From Pseudoalteromonas sp. MMG010 (GTDB lineage Bacteria > Pseudomonadota > Gammaproteobacteria > Enterobacterales > Alteromonadaceae), in the NCBI RefSeq assembly GCF_018100905.1, contig NZ_JAGJEG010000001.1, forward strand, positions 434,001-498,000: a DNA stretch of 64,000 nt, written 5' to 3'. Shown here piece by piece: positions 36,943 through 46,747 of the stretch. The number at the start of each line of letters is the position of its first letter. The stretch's first letter is position 1. Below the pieces are notes generated by a model. The model made no database searches, was not told where the DNA came from, and saw only the letters and a program-made list of their open reading frames with translations. The position numbers and the translations under genes are program-made.

Positions 36943-38154
36943 TTACTTATTTTTATCATCACTTTTAGACTCAGATTCATTAATTGAATTACCTTTGTTC
37001 TCGCCTGGAATCGATAGTAATGAAATTAAATTACTGTGAGTAATGATATTTTTTAAATCGGTTAACAAAGCAGCCGGTTTTTTATCTGGGTTGTTTTCAT
37101 CTTCACCATGAATAAAAAAGATCGTTTGTGATACTTCATTAGCAAGTTTCTCTTTAACATTATTATTAAGTAAGTAAGCCAAAAATAAATCATCATCAAT
37201 TTCAGAACCAAGTAATAAAGCTAAAAATAAAAATCCAGTGTTATACGTTAATTTCTCATTATTTATATCTTTATTACCTAATAATAAACTCCCTAACAAC
37301 AGCCAAGCGGCATGAGAGGGAGTAATAGCACCATCATTAACATGTGATAATAATTTTTTTAGATACTCATCGCGCTTTTCTAGTAATAAATTTGAACGCA
37401 AAAAGTGTAACCCTTCACCAAAGTTATGCTGCTCATTCATATACTCCTCATGAAAATCAAAACGTTTGGAGTCTTTTAAAATAATGTCGCTAAAAAGTGA
37501 AATCTGTTGCTGTTGATCTACATTTGTTGCATAAAAAAAGCTCGCCAGCTTTGTTTGCATAAACTCATGCGAAAAATTTTTATTATCAACAATCCCCATA
37601 TAGGTTTTATCCATAATAAGTTCTTCAATTGAATTTATTAACGTTAATAAATCTTTTTCTAAGCGCTCATAAAATGTAGGTAGAAGCTGCTCGATGCTAT
37701 TACGCTTGCTATCACTTTGACCATTATTATAAATAGCTTTCTTTTCATCGTTCATCATCACAACAGGGTTTGAGACTAAAAAAACGATAAAGCTGGTACA
37801 ACTGCGTTTTGCATCTAACGCGTTTCGAGTCAGCACTGAATTTAATGCCGAGACTCGGTCAGCGTCTTTTTGATGTAACTCTTTTAATTTGGTTAAGCTA
37901 TCTTGCTCTTGTAAGTTGGTCGCTATCAGCGCAATTTTAATCGCAACCCAAGCCCCAGCAAACCCGATGGCAATACTGCCTATAGCATCTATATAAGCCG
38001 ACTCATTTTGCGTGATGCTTTTAGGGGAAGGAATAAACTCCCATAATATATAGCCTCCAGAGTGAACTAAACTAAAAATAGCAACTAAAATAACAATTAA
38101 ACCCAATGTCATTAATAGTAGTTCAGTGATACTTTTATTTTTTCCAAACAACAT
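36943..38154 (-). CDS. Membrane-anchored protein of unknown function, second of a pair
   Basis: 403 aa with two N-terminal membrane helices (about 12-32 and 57-80), then a long, mainly helical, charged cytoplasmic region and a very acidic/serine-rich tail (NESESKSDDKNK). No enzymatic motif or known family was recognised. It starts nine bases after the stop of the 369-aa gene at 38164, so they are very likely one operon and act together. The cytoplasmic domain could be a platform for the partner. Confidence 0.6.
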   Translation of the reverse strand: MLFGKNKSITELLLMTLGLIVILVAIFSLVHSGGYILWEFIPSPKSITQNESAYIDAIGSIAIGFAGAWVAIKIALIATNLQEQDSLTKLKELHQKDADRVSALNSVLTRNALDAKRSCTSFIVFLVSNPVVMMNDEKKAIYNNGQSDSKRNSIEQLLPTFYERLEKDLLTLINSIEELIMDKTYMGIVDNKNFSHEFMQTKLASFFYATNVDQQQQISLFSDIILKDSKRFDFHEEYMNEQHNFGEGLHFLRSNLLLEKRDEYLKKLLSHVNDGAITPSHAAWLLLGSLLLGNKDINNEKLTYNTGFLFLALLLGSEIDDDLFLAYLLNNNVKEKLANEVSQTIFFIHGEDENNPDKKPAALLTDLKNIITHSNLISLLSIPGENKGNSINESESKSDDKNK

Positions 38155-38163
38155 AACGACCTC

Positions 38164-39273
38164 TTATTCTGTGTCCGCATCTTTATCTAAAATAAGCTGT
38201 GCTTTTTCTTTTGTAATTTTCGCAATATCAGCCACTAACGTTGAAAATTGTTGTTCACTCAATGCTTTTAATGTTTCATCTTGGCTAAATACTTGCTCAC
38301 ATAATGTTTTTACAATAACTGACTCATCAACTTGATAAAGCTTTTTAGCAAATTGTTCGGTACTAACACCACTATCAAATATAGCTTTAAACTCTTCACT
38401 GTAATCATCTGCGACTTGGCGTAATAAATTCACAGCACGAATCACTTGTTCTTCAGAAAAGCTTTGTTCATTATTAAGCATAATTCTGATTTCGTGGAAC
38501 ACTTCACCATCTCTTTGATCATATGCTGTAGTAATAAATTTTATTGAAGAGGTCAGCTTTAGGTTTAATAGCCCTAATTTGATCTGGCGATCTAATACTT
38601 CTTGTTTGCTGATCACATTTTTTGAGAGGTTGTATATAAATGGCGTTGAAAAAACCACTTCGGGTTTATTATCGTAAATTATACGAATAGAGAGGCTATT
38701 ATCCTTTTTCTCATCAACATAATTTTCTGTCGCAAAGCCGGTATATAAAATAAAGCGATCACCCTCTTTAGTTTTATATTTCCAGTCTCGGCTGGTAAAT
38801 GCACAAGTAATAACGTCGCTAACACTGTGTTTAACTTCACTCTGCTTTGAACTTTCTGCTTGTGTTGTTTGCGTTGGTGTTGAATCAGCCATGCAATCGG
38901 TGATAATTTTTAACACTTGTTTCGCTATCACTGGGCTGTTTTTTACAATTTCTTTTACTTTTACTGCAACTTCATCGGCTGCTATTTGCCAGGTTATGTG
39001 AGCAAATTTATGAATGCCAATTTTAAATTGATCTTGATCTAGATTTATTTTTTCATCAAGTATTGCTTCTAATTCTTCATCGATAGCGAAAGGTTGTTCT
39101 TCATCGGTTAAAAAAACCACCACACAGTCAACGGTCTCTGTATCATTGCTTGAAAAAATATAATGCTCTTGGTTAAGTGTAAATTTTAAAGTGTTTGGCG
39201 TGTGCTCACATTTAAGTTCACCATCTGTAAGCTCGGTAATTGCGCTTTTTACTAAATTGATCAACTCACTCAT
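38164..39273 (-). CDS. Cytoplasmic protein of unknown function with two YbjN/CesT-like repeats
   Basis: Acidic soluble protein of 369 aa. The start at 39273 (MSELIN) is chosen over 39279 because AAGGA is six bases upstream. Two regions (about 15-130 and 155-300) show a similar alternation of beta strands and helices reminiscent of the YbjN/type III chaperone-like fold, joined by a serine/threonine/glutamine linker (TPTQTTQAESSKQSE). The assignment is by pattern only. It is cotranscribed with the membrane protein at 36943-38154. Confidence 0.55.
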   Translation of the reverse strand: MSELINLVKSAITELTDGELKCEHTPNTLKFTLNQEHYIFSSNDTETVDCVVVFLTDEEQPFAIDEELEAILDEKINLDQDQFKIGIHKFAHITWQIAADEVAVKVKEIVKNSPVIAKQVLKIITDCMADSTPTQTTQAESSKQSEVKHSVSDVITCAFTSRDWKYKTKEGDRFILYTGFATENYVDEKKDNSLSIRIIYDNKPEVVFSTPFIYNLSKNVISKQEVLDRQIKLGLLNLKLTSSIKFITTAYDQRDGEVFHEIRIMLNNEQSFSEEQVIRAVNLLRQVADDYSEEFKAIFDSGVSTEQFAKKLYQVDESVIVKTLCEQVFSQDETLKALSEQQFSTLVADIAKITKEKAQLILDKDADTE

Positions 39274-39720
39274 TATCATTCCTTATATCACAGCAAACAA
39301 AAACCAATAACAAAGAATTAATTTTTACACATTTGCTTATATTCGTTAATACAAAAACACTATTTAATACTTAAACATATCAGTAATTACATATCCCTTA
39401 AAGCTATTTATCATTTCATAAATGATTATTTACCAACTAATCAGATAGTTATGTCAGCTAAACTACCTCAATAAACAGTTAAATTTATAAAACCATGACC
39501 AAAAAATTGAAACACCGTTCATATTTTTCGCCGAAAAAATATTAAAATAGATCAATCACCATACAAAAAAATGACGATTCATTAATATTTCCACCTTTTT
39601 TGAGTAGATTTAATTCATTTTTTGAACAATAATGTCCCTTAAAGGGGAAAGTTAATATTGAGTTAATTTCTGCCACTTTAAAATAATGGATAATAATAAA
39701 TAAATGGAGTTGTTTTTCGC
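39274..39720. other. AT-rich intergenic region between divergent units
   Basis: About 450 very AT-rich bases with no convincing ORF. It holds promoters for the unknown pair (left) and the nucleotidase-like/GGDEF pair (right). The only clear symmetry is ATCATTT-CAT-AAATGAT at 39410-39426, a possible operator. Confidence 0.5.
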
Positions 39721-41277
39721 ATGATGGTTCGCGCTTTCAAACTAATTAAAATAATGACAATGCTTGTATCTATTACTTTAAGTATGTCGTTATCTGCCGC
39801 TCCACCCCATGCACATAAAGTAAATATCGTATTTGCTGCAAGTATGAATGAAATAAATTTAGAAATAAGAAATGGTTACGCCCCCATTGCACATTTACTA
39901 AAACAACAACGACAATCACCAACACCTACTTTTTTCTTTTTTGGTGGGGCCAGTGTGGGCCCTGCGATGCTATCTACCTTTGATTTGGGCTCTCATATAA
40001 TCGATTTACTTAATAAAATTGAACCCGATGTAATGGCAATTGCTAAACGTGACTTTAGCTATTTAGAAGATGAGTTAATATTAAGATCTTACGAAGCCGC
40101 TTTTCCATTTGTATCTACAAACTTAATTGATAAAAGAAGAAAAACGCCACTTGAAGGGATCAAACCATACTTTATTGCAGAGCAAGGCCCCTACAAAATT
40201 GGGGTTCTGAGCACCTTATCAAGTAGAGCAATCAATGAATATAACCTTAAAAATATACAGATTATTGATGATGTAAAAATTATCAAACAGTATGCAAATG
40301 AGTTGAGGCACCAAGGGGTTGATTTAGTCGCTTTAATAGATACGGGATTTATTGAAGATACAACCATATTGTTAGAGAATAAGGTTGTTGATATTATTTT
40401 CACTAAAGATTCATCTGCGGCATTTCGAACAGATAGAAAAATAACCACCCACCCTCGTAAAGTGTTTATTGAAAATGTTGATGATATAGCAGTATCAACA
40501 ATTAGCTGGAATACGCCAGATGATATAGTTATAGAAAATACATTCTATCCCTATAGCTCTCAGCCTAAAGATGCTGAAATGCAGAATATGTTGGCAGATT
40601 ATAAAATTCGCTTAGATAATTTATTAGATGAAATTATTGCCACCACAACCACTGACTTTTCTACCCGTAGTATTTACATTAGAAATCAAGAATCGTTATT
40701 TGGCAGCATAGTAACCGATGCAATGAAAGATCATACCGGAGCTGATATTGCACTATTAAATAGCGGCACGATCAGAGGGCAGTCTTTTTATAAAGCAGGG
40801 CAAAGTGTTAGCCGAAAACATATTTTATTAGAGCTGCCATATCGCAATAATGTGGTATTAATGGACTTATCTGGCCAAGAAATTCGCTTAGCAATAGAGC
40901 ATGGTTTAAGCGGGATGGATAAAATCCTCGGTTTATATTTACAAGTATCGGGGTTAGAAATTACCTATAACAGTAAGAGTCTTGTTGGTGAGCGCATTGT
41001 TAGCATAAAGCATAAAGGAAAAGAGATTTCAGATGATGACCATTACAAAGTCGCCTTAACTGACTACTTAGCCCTAGGCGGAGATAATTTTTCGATGTTC
41101 GCTCATCATTCGCCACTGTATTTTAGCCAACAAAATTATAGTTTACTCTCAGATGTAGTCATTAATCATATACGTAATTTACATGTTATCTCATCTTCAC
41201 CAAAGCTAAGGTTGAATGATATAGCAAAGGGTAAATCACAGTTTATAACCTCCGATGAGCAACCTAATAATGAGTAA
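39721..41277 (+). CDS. 5'-nucleotidase-like periplasmic protein with degenerate metal site
   Basis: Exported protein of 518 aa (signal peptide about 1-26) with the two-domain layout of UshA-type 5'-nucleotidases. Every metal-ligand motif of the N-terminal metallophosphatase domain is changed: the D-x-H site reads AASMNE (39-44), GGD reads GGAS (75-78), GNHEFD reads AKRDFS (108-113), the H-x-G site reads IDTG (206-209) and GGHSH reads TKDSS (228-232). The C-terminal substrate domain keeps NSGTIR (347-352) and YLALGGDNF. It is therefore probably non-catalytic and may bind a nucleotide. Its stop overlaps the start of a GGDEF sensor gene. Confidence 0.8.
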   Translation: MMVRAFKLIKIMTMLVSITLSMSLSAAPPHAHKVNIVFAASMNEINLEIRNGYAPIAHLLKQQRQSPTPTFFFFGGASVGPAMLSTFDLGSHIIDLLNKIEPDVMAIAKRDFSYLEDELILRSYEAAFPFVSTNLIDKRRKTPLEGIKPYFIAEQGPYKIGVLSTLSSRAINEYNLKNIQIIDDVKIIKQYANELRHQGVDLVALIDTGFIEDTTILLENKVVDIIFTKDSSAAFRTDRKITTHPRKVFIENVDDIAVSTISWNTPDDIVIENTFYPYSSQPKDAEMQNMLADYKIRLDNLLDEIIATTTTDFSTRSIYIRNQESLFGSIVTDAMKDHTGADIALLNSGTIRGQSFYKAGQSVSRKHILLELPYRNNVVLMDLSGQEIRLAIEHGLSGMDKILGLYLQVSGLEITYNSKSLVGERIVSIKHKGKEISDDDHYKVALTDYLALGGDNFSMFAHHSPLYFSQQNYSLLSDVVINHIRNLHVISSSPKLRLNDIAKGKSQFITSDEQPNNE

Positions 41278-42931
41278 AATTATTAATACCAGTTCACTTT
41301 CTACTCTAGTGTCTGGTTCATTTGTAATTATCGTAACGTTAACACTTATTAGTACTTTCGCTTCTTATAGCCGCTTACAAGAGTTTAATCTTATTGTTTC
41401 TGATATTACCGATAACTCATTACATGAGGCGACAAAAGCAACTAAGATAAACAGTATATTAAAAGAAGTATTATATTTAAGTGAGCGCTTAACAACGGCA
41501 AACAATCAAGTATCCCGACGGATCTCTTTAGAGTTATTAATGGAACAAACGACTGAGCTTGGTTATTTATTGCAAAGTAGCGAAAGTTCAACTTATTTAA
41601 ACAGCCAACTTGATACAATAAAAAATGAAGTTGCAGCGTTAAATTTATTAGTAACGACAAAAATCAATAATCGATTAATTATTCAAAATAAAGTGAATCA
41701 ATCATACGAATTACAAAATAAAATAATTAATGATTTTAATGAATTAGGAATAGATAGCCGACTTCTTGATAATATAACCATGAATGTCGTGCGCAGCGTC
41801 TCGTTAAGCCATAAAGCGTTAACGCTTGAAAAACTGCAACCGGTAAGACAAATTTTTAGAGACGTTCAAAGTAAATTACAGCAAATATCAAATACTATTG
41901 CGGCGAATAACCTGACTAAAAATTCAGATTTAGCTGAAACATTACAACAGCTACACACTTTATTTTTGGCTGATAAAGGTCTTCTTAATTATAAAATTAA
42001 GCAATTACAAATTAAAGGTCGCGCTCGTGGCCGAGGCAGTTTTTTGCATAATTTAATTGCAGATGCCTCAAAGTCTTCAGAATATAGTTTTTATAAAACC
42101 AATGAGTCAATTATAAAAAACTCGCGACAAACAGAAAAAAGAATTGCAGAGCAAATTAAATGGTCGATATCGTTAGCTTGTGTTGTGTTTATTTTACTTG
42201 TGCTCACTATTTATTTAATAAACCATAAAATTGTAGCGCGCTTAGTGAGTTTAAATGCCAAGGTCATTCAGCGAATGAAGTCTCACGATGTTGAGATCGA
42301 CACCTCTGGTAATGATGAAATAAGCCATTTAGCTCGCTCTATTGTATATTTTGCAGAAAAAGTTGAAAAACAAAGGCAAGAATTAAAAGCTCTTTCATTA
42401 ACTGATAGCCTCACAGGCGTGTCTAATCGCCGGGCTTTAGATGAGCGTCTTAATCATGATTTACAAATAGCTAAACGAAACCAATGGCCACTCTCTTTAT
42501 TAATTTTAGATATTGACTACTTTAAAAATTACAATGACTACTATGGACATATAGCGGGAGATGAATGTCTGGTAACGATTGCCTCAATCTTAAAGTCAGT
42601 TCCTCTTCGAGATTCTGATAATATTGCACGCTATGGCGGCGAAGAATTTGTTATTTTACTTCCCGATACTGATAAAAAGGGAGCGCAAACTAAAGCATTG
42701 CAAGTCATACATGCCATAAACCGATTACAGTTGCCTCATGAAAAAAGTTTGGTTTCTTCTCATATTACAGTCAGTATAGGAATTAGTACGTTTGATAAAA
42801 TTGATAAAATCACTCTCGATGATGCTTTAAAATCAGCAGACAAAGCACTTTATTTAGCTAAAAAGACAGGGCGCAACAGGTATTGTCATGCCGAGCCACA
42901 ATTAGTCTCTACGACGAGCAAAGCAAGTTAA
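41270..42931 (+). CDS. Membrane diguanylate cyclase coupled to nucleotidase-like protein
   Basis: Cyclic di-GMP synthase of 553 aa. The ATG at 41270 lies in the overlap ATGAGTAA with the upstream stop, so translation is coupled. TM1 near 10-32, a long helical periplasmic domain (about 35-295), TM2 near 300-320, a HAMP-like segment, then GGDEF with GGEEF, DxLTGVSNRR and an intact inhibitory RxxD (RDSD) five residues before GGEEF. The helical sensor region with HAMP resembles chemoreceptor-like input modules. Partner context suggests it receives a signal from the degenerate nucleotidase. Confidence 0.88.
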   Translation: MSKIINTSSLSTLVSGSFVIIVTLTLISTFASYSRLQEFNLIVSDITDNSLHEATKATKINSILKEVLYLSERLTTANNQVSRRISLELLMEQTTELGYLLQSSESSTYLNSQLDTIKNEVAALNLLVTTKINNRLIIQNKVNQSYELQNKIINDFNELGIDSRLLDNITMNVVRSVSLSHKALTLEKLQPVRQIFRDVQSKLQQISNTIAANNLTKNSDLAETLQQLHTLFLADKGLLNYKIKQLQIKGRARGRGSFLHNLIADASKSSEYSFYKTNESIIKNSRQTEKRIAEQIKWSISLACVVFILLVLTIYLINHKIVARLVSLNAKVIQRMKSHDVEIDTSGNDEISHLARSIVYFAEKVEKQRQELKALSLTDSLTGVSNRRALDERLNHDLQIAKRNQWPLSLLILDIDYFKNYNDYYGHIAGDECLVTIASILKSVPLRDSDNIARYGGEEFVILLPDTDKKGAQTKALQVIHAINRLQLPHEKSLVSSHITVSIGISTFDKIDKITLDDALKSADKALYLAKKTGRNRYCHAEPQLVSTTSKAS

Positions 42932-43187
42932 AGATAGTAAACTACAATTAATTATAACTAACCACTAAAAACATAAATAAAACCTAAAATTTACATAAAG
43001 CAAACCTTTAGTCTTTATTTTTACTTTTTTAATAAAGACTCAAACGTAACAATTTAATTTACCAATTATTCACCTTTCATACAGGGTTCTTTTTACAAAG
43101 TACCTAATCGCTTAATTTCTCACTATCAAACTGAAATTCAAGTCAATATCTAACTCAAAAAATCACTTTAGACTTTGGTCTAAGAAA

Positions 43188-43213
43188 AATTGTTAACCAA
43201 ATTGGTAACAATT
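43188..43213. promoter_or_regulatory. Inverted repeat AATTGTTA...TAACAATT
   Basis: Left arm AATTGTTA-A-CCAA and right arm TTGGTAACAATT pair over 12 bases with one bulged A and a single central base. A shorter repeat ATTGTT-ATAC-AACAAT at 55071-55086 lies in the corresponding place upstream of the PL6 lyase. Confidence 0.45.
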
Positions 43214-43302
43214 AAAATAACCAATAACTAAGCCCTATTAACTATTTTTTTTGATATTTTTTTTATACTTTAAACATAATTAAAAACAATTAGTTAACAT
43301 AT

Positions 43303-43315
43303 TTGGTAATACCAA
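43303..43315. promoter_or_regulatory. Candidate operator TTGGTAATACCAA
   Basis: Perfect 13-base palindrome about 155 bases before the receptor start. The identical 13-mer occurs at 55048-55060 upstream of the PL6 lyase. The TGGT/ACCA core fits FadR-subfamily GntR operators, including those of uronate regulators ExuR/UxuR (TTGGTATACCAA type). Confidence 0.65.
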
Positions 43316-43372
43316 TCACTGAATTTTTGGTAAAAAGCATTTGAATTAGAATAATAAATACCCTAATGTTAA

Positions 43373-43410
43373 CAATGTTACCAACACACACACACACGGT
43401 AACAACATTG
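43373..43410 (+). repeat. CA-repeat tract in a possible leader hairpin
   Basis: GTTACC at 43377-43382 can pair with GGTAAC at 43398-43403; the 15 bases between are almost pure CA repeat. Outer CAAT/ATTG bases extend the stem with a small bulge. A second tract, ACACACACA, is at 43438-43446. Confidence 0.6.
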
Positions 43411-43468
43411 AAATATAGAAACACTGATTAACTAAATACACACACATACCCTAAATTGGGAGAGATAC

Positions 43469-46348
43469 ATGAAACTCAACAAAATCACATCATCTTTAAT
43501 TACAAATAAAACAAAATGTAACCAAACACTGATTAGCGCAGCTTTTTTAGCCCTACTAACCTCCACAGGTGTATCAGCGCAAGACGAGCAAGCAGCTGCT
43601 CCTGCTAGTGATATTGAAGTCATCGAAGTTAAAGGCATGTTAGGCAGTATGAAAGCCGCGGCTATGCTTAAACGCACAGATGGACGTATTGTTGATGCTA
43701 TTGTTGCAGAAGATATTGGTAAGCTTCCTGACAATAATATTGCTGAAGCATTACAACGTATTACGGGTGTATCAATCAATACTGATTTTGGCGTTGGTGA
43801 TAGCGTTTCGATTCGTGGTTTACCTCAAAACCGTGTTGAATTAAATGGTCGCTCTACAATTGGTGATTCACGTGACGGTATCAGCTTACAAGATTTCCCT
43901 TCAAGCTTCTTAAAAACAGTTGAAGTTGTTAAATCACCAACCGCAGATATGATTGAAGGCGCGTTAGGTGGTACTGTAAGTATGAAAACAGTACGCCCAC
44001 TCGAGCTTGATAAACTAACCGGCGCTGTGTCAATCGATGCAGAGTATTCAGACAAAACAGAAAACATTGCCCCCATTTTTAGTGGTTCAATTGGTAACAA
44101 CTGGGACTTTGACGATGCAGGTACTTTTGGCGCCATTTTTATGCTTTCGTACCAAGATCGTGAGCTACGTCAAGATCAATATATAGCCCGCGCATTAGCA
44201 AGTGATATTGAAATCGATGGTTTAACAGGTAATGCACCCGATGGTGAATTTGTTGTACGTGACCAACATACTATTGAACAATACGTAGAAGGACGCGAAC
44301 GAACTGCAGTTAACCTGTCTTTACAATGGGCGCCTAAATCAGGTGACGGTATGGTTTACCTTGATTTAAACACCACTAAACGCTCTGGTGAGCAAAATGG
44401 TACTTCTATTATTGGTGTAGGTGGCTCTTTAGTTACCGATTCAAATACAACGCAAGATGCCGGTGGTCAAATTAATAACTACACCTTAACTGGTGAGTAC
44501 GCCATTCCTAAAACATACAGTGATTTTCGTGAAACAGATTCATTCTCTCACGCATTAGGCGGTGAATGGATGTTAACTGACAATATCACCATATCGGGTG
44601 AAATTGCGGTTGCATCATCTGAAAGTACACGCCCTGATTCTGAATTTACCTTACGCCCAATTGAGCGTGAATTAAATGCCGATGGTAGCCAAGCAAACCA
44701 CTTATACGATGGCACTTTTTATCAATCAGGGAACAAATTACCAAGTATTATTCATTCAGACCCTGGCGCATACACAGACCCTGAAAACCTTGCTTTACGT
44801 ACATTTAAAAGCGAGTTAAAAAACACTGACAACGATGAAACAGCCGTTCGTTTTGACGTAGTTATTAACGAGCCACTTGATGTTGAATGGTTAACTAAGG
44901 TTAAAACCGGCTTCCGTGCAACTAAACGTGACTACGAATATGAACAATATAAAGTAGAAGTTAAAGATATCTACAAAAATGCACTTAATGCTGATGGTTC
45001 ATATGCAACACCTTATATTGATGATTTCAATGCTTTATTCCCAGGTAGCTTTGTAACAAATACTTACGATAACTCGTTTGATCAATTAGGTTTATCTGGT
45101 CAAAATGATCTTCTTACTTCTGCTATTTTCACTGGTTTAACTAACCCAGCTGAAACTTACGCGCAATTACAACAATTACTAGCAGGTACATCTTTAGCCT
45201 CTACTGGAAGCTTCGAAGATAACCTTGAGTTTCAAGACAGTGCTTATCGAGACATCAGCGAAAATACAACGGCATTTTACATTTCAGCATACTTAGATTT
45301 TGAAGACATTACGGCGATTGTCGGTGGCCGTTATATCACTACCGACCTTGAGTCTTCTGTTATTCGTAATGGCGTACTTGAAACCGGTGAAAATGACTAC
45401 AGTGACTTTTTACCAAGTGTAAACGTAAGTTATAACTACTCTGACGATACATTGGTACGCTTTGCTGCAGCGAAAGTTATGCGAAGAGCAGACTTTGGTG
45501 AACTAAGCCCTGCATTCGATGTTAACAACGATTCAACGAAAGCGACACAAGGTGCAATCGACCTAGAACCGTACCGTGCAACACAATATGATTTATCAGT
45601 AGAGCATTACTTTGGTACGGGTAACATGTTGTCATTTGCAGTATTTTATAAAGATGTTGAGTCTTTCTTAAGTACAGAAAATACCTGTGTTGCTGATTCA
45701 TCAACGCAATCAGGACAAAATGTAACTGAATGGTACGCGGTATGTCAGTTAGACTCTGCCGGTGTATCTAACTCTGAAATGGTATTCTCTAGCTCATCAG
45801 AGTTTAGCGATGCCGCTGGTTTTGCTCACGTAGAAGCGTTAAGAAACCAAGGCCTTACTGGTATCGATACTGAAAAAGTAACCAACGGTGAAAATGGTAA
45901 AGTACAAGGTTTTGAAATTGGTTACCAACAACACTTTAGTTCATTACCGGGAGCATTCTCTGGCTTAGGTATTAGTGCAAACTATACTTATGCAGATAGT
46001 GAACAACCCAATGGTAGCCCATTATTAGATATTTCTAAAAATACTTATAACTTACAAGGTTTTTGGGAATACTCTGATTACGCAGTACGTTTAGCGTATA
46101 ACTACCGTGATAGCTTCTTAGCATCTGAAAGTGAAAAACGTGTACTTAATTTCTCTAATAACTACCGTGCTGATAGAGGTCAGTTAGACTTCTCTGCAAG
46201 CTGGGATATTAACGAGCAAGTAACAATGGTTGCTAACGCGACAAACTTAACGGGTGAGCCTTCAATATTTGAGTCTGAGCTAGGAAGTGCTTGGAAATAC
46301 ACTGAAGCGGATCGTCGTTACACTATCGGTATTCGTGCTAAGTTTTAA
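43469..46348 (+). CDS. TonB-dependent receptor, carbohydrate type
   Basis: Outer-membrane active transporter of 959 aa. Signal peptide about 1-37, TonB-box-like IEVIEV near 48-53, plug domain (IAEALQRITGVSI ... VSIRGLPQNRVELNG ... VEVVKSPTADMIEGALGGTV) and a C-terminal beta barrel ending in an aromatic residue (AKF). The plug wording and length match the proteobacterial TonB receptors linked to polysaccharide use. Next to alginate lyase genes and sharing their operator, it most likely imports alginate oligosaccharides. The leader holds the palindromes and CA tracts listed separately; a strong terminator follows. Confidence 0.92.
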   Translation: MKLNKITSSLITNKTKCNQTLISAAFLALLTSTGVSAQDEQAAAPASDIEVIEVKGMLGSMKAAAMLKRTDGRIVDAIVAEDIGKLPDNNIAEALQRITGVSINTDFGVGDSVSIRGLPQNRVELNGRSTIGDSRDGISLQDFPSSFLKTVEVVKSPTADMIEGALGGTVSMKTVRPLELDKLTGAVSIDAEYSDKTENIAPIFSGSIGNNWDFDDAGTFGAIFMLSYQDRELRQDQYIARALASDIEIDGLTGNAPDGEFVVRDQHTIEQYVEGRERTAVNLSLQWAPKSGDGMVYLDLNTTKRSGEQNGTSIIGVGGSLVTDSNTTQDAGGQINNYTLTGEYAIPKTYSDFRETDSFSHALGGEWMLTDNITISGEIAVASSESTRPDSEFTLRPIERELNADGSQANHLYDGTFYQSGNKLPSIIHSDPGAYTDPENLALRTFKSELKNTDNDETAVRFDVVINEPLDVEWLTKVKTGFRATKRDYEYEQYKVEVKDIYKNALNADGSYATPYIDDFNALFPGSFVTNTYDNSFDQLGLSGQNDLLTSAIFTGLTNPAETYAQLQQLLAGTSLASTGSFEDNLEFQDSAYRDISENTTAFYISAYLDFEDITAIVGGRYITTDLESSVIRNGVLETGENDYSDFLPSVNVSYNYSDDTLVRFAAAKVMRRADFGELSPAFDVNNDSTKATQGAIDLEPYRATQYDLSVEHYFGTGNMLSFAVFYKDVESFLSTENTCVADSSTQSGQNVTEWYAVCQLDSAGVSNSEMVFSSSSEFSDAAGFAHVEALRNQGLTGIDTEKVTNGENGKVQGFEIGYQQHFSSLPGAFSGLGISANYTYADSEQPNGSPLLDISKNTYNLQGFWEYSDYAVRLAYNYRDSFLASESEKRVLNFSNNYRADRGQLDFSASWDINEQVTMVANATNLTGEPSIFESELGSAWKYTEADRRYTIGIRAKF

Positions 46349-46387
46349 TTGAAATCAATTACCTTGTATTTTAATAGGTAATAATCC

Positions 46388-46423
46388 AAAAAACAGTTAT
46401 TGTTAACTCAATAACTGTTTTTT
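46388..46423 (+). terminator. Rho-independent terminator of the receptor gene
   Basis: A 15-base stem (46388-46402 with 46409-46423), six-base loop and a run of six T in the right arm. Confidence 0.9.
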
Positions 46424-46747
46424 CATCTCCCCTTATTTTATCTAGCTATTTTTCAATTAAATTTAACCCCTATTTTAACTAAAAATTACACCTAAATTAT
46501 CGCTAAAACTGTTTAAATATAAAAAATTGTTTAGCCTATACGACTAAACATTAAAGGCATCATACAGATACCAATAAATAAGCTATATTAGCAAGAGAAA
46601 TGTAAACGAAATAAAAAGGGCAACAATGGCCCTAACAGTAGTTTTATCAGCGTTAAACAAAGTTAAAAGCGAGAATAAACCCATTATAGTTCGCAATAGT
46701 ATCACTTATAACTTTATTACCATTAAGCAGCTAAATATATACTTGCT
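46424..46747. other. Intergenic region without recognised genes
   Basis: About 320 AT-rich bases between the receptor terminator and the convergent GGDEF gene. No ORF, repeat or operator was recognised. Confidence 0.5.

Larger units (their letters stand above)
42932..43468. other. Regulatory region of the TonB-dependent receptor gene
   Basis: About 540 AT-rich bases without an ORF. In order it holds an inverted repeat (43188-43213), the palindrome TTGGTAATACCAA (43303-43315), a possible hairpin with a CA-repeat loop (43373-43410), a second CA tract (43438-43446), and a good Shine-Dalgarno (GGGAGAG). Confidence 0.6.
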
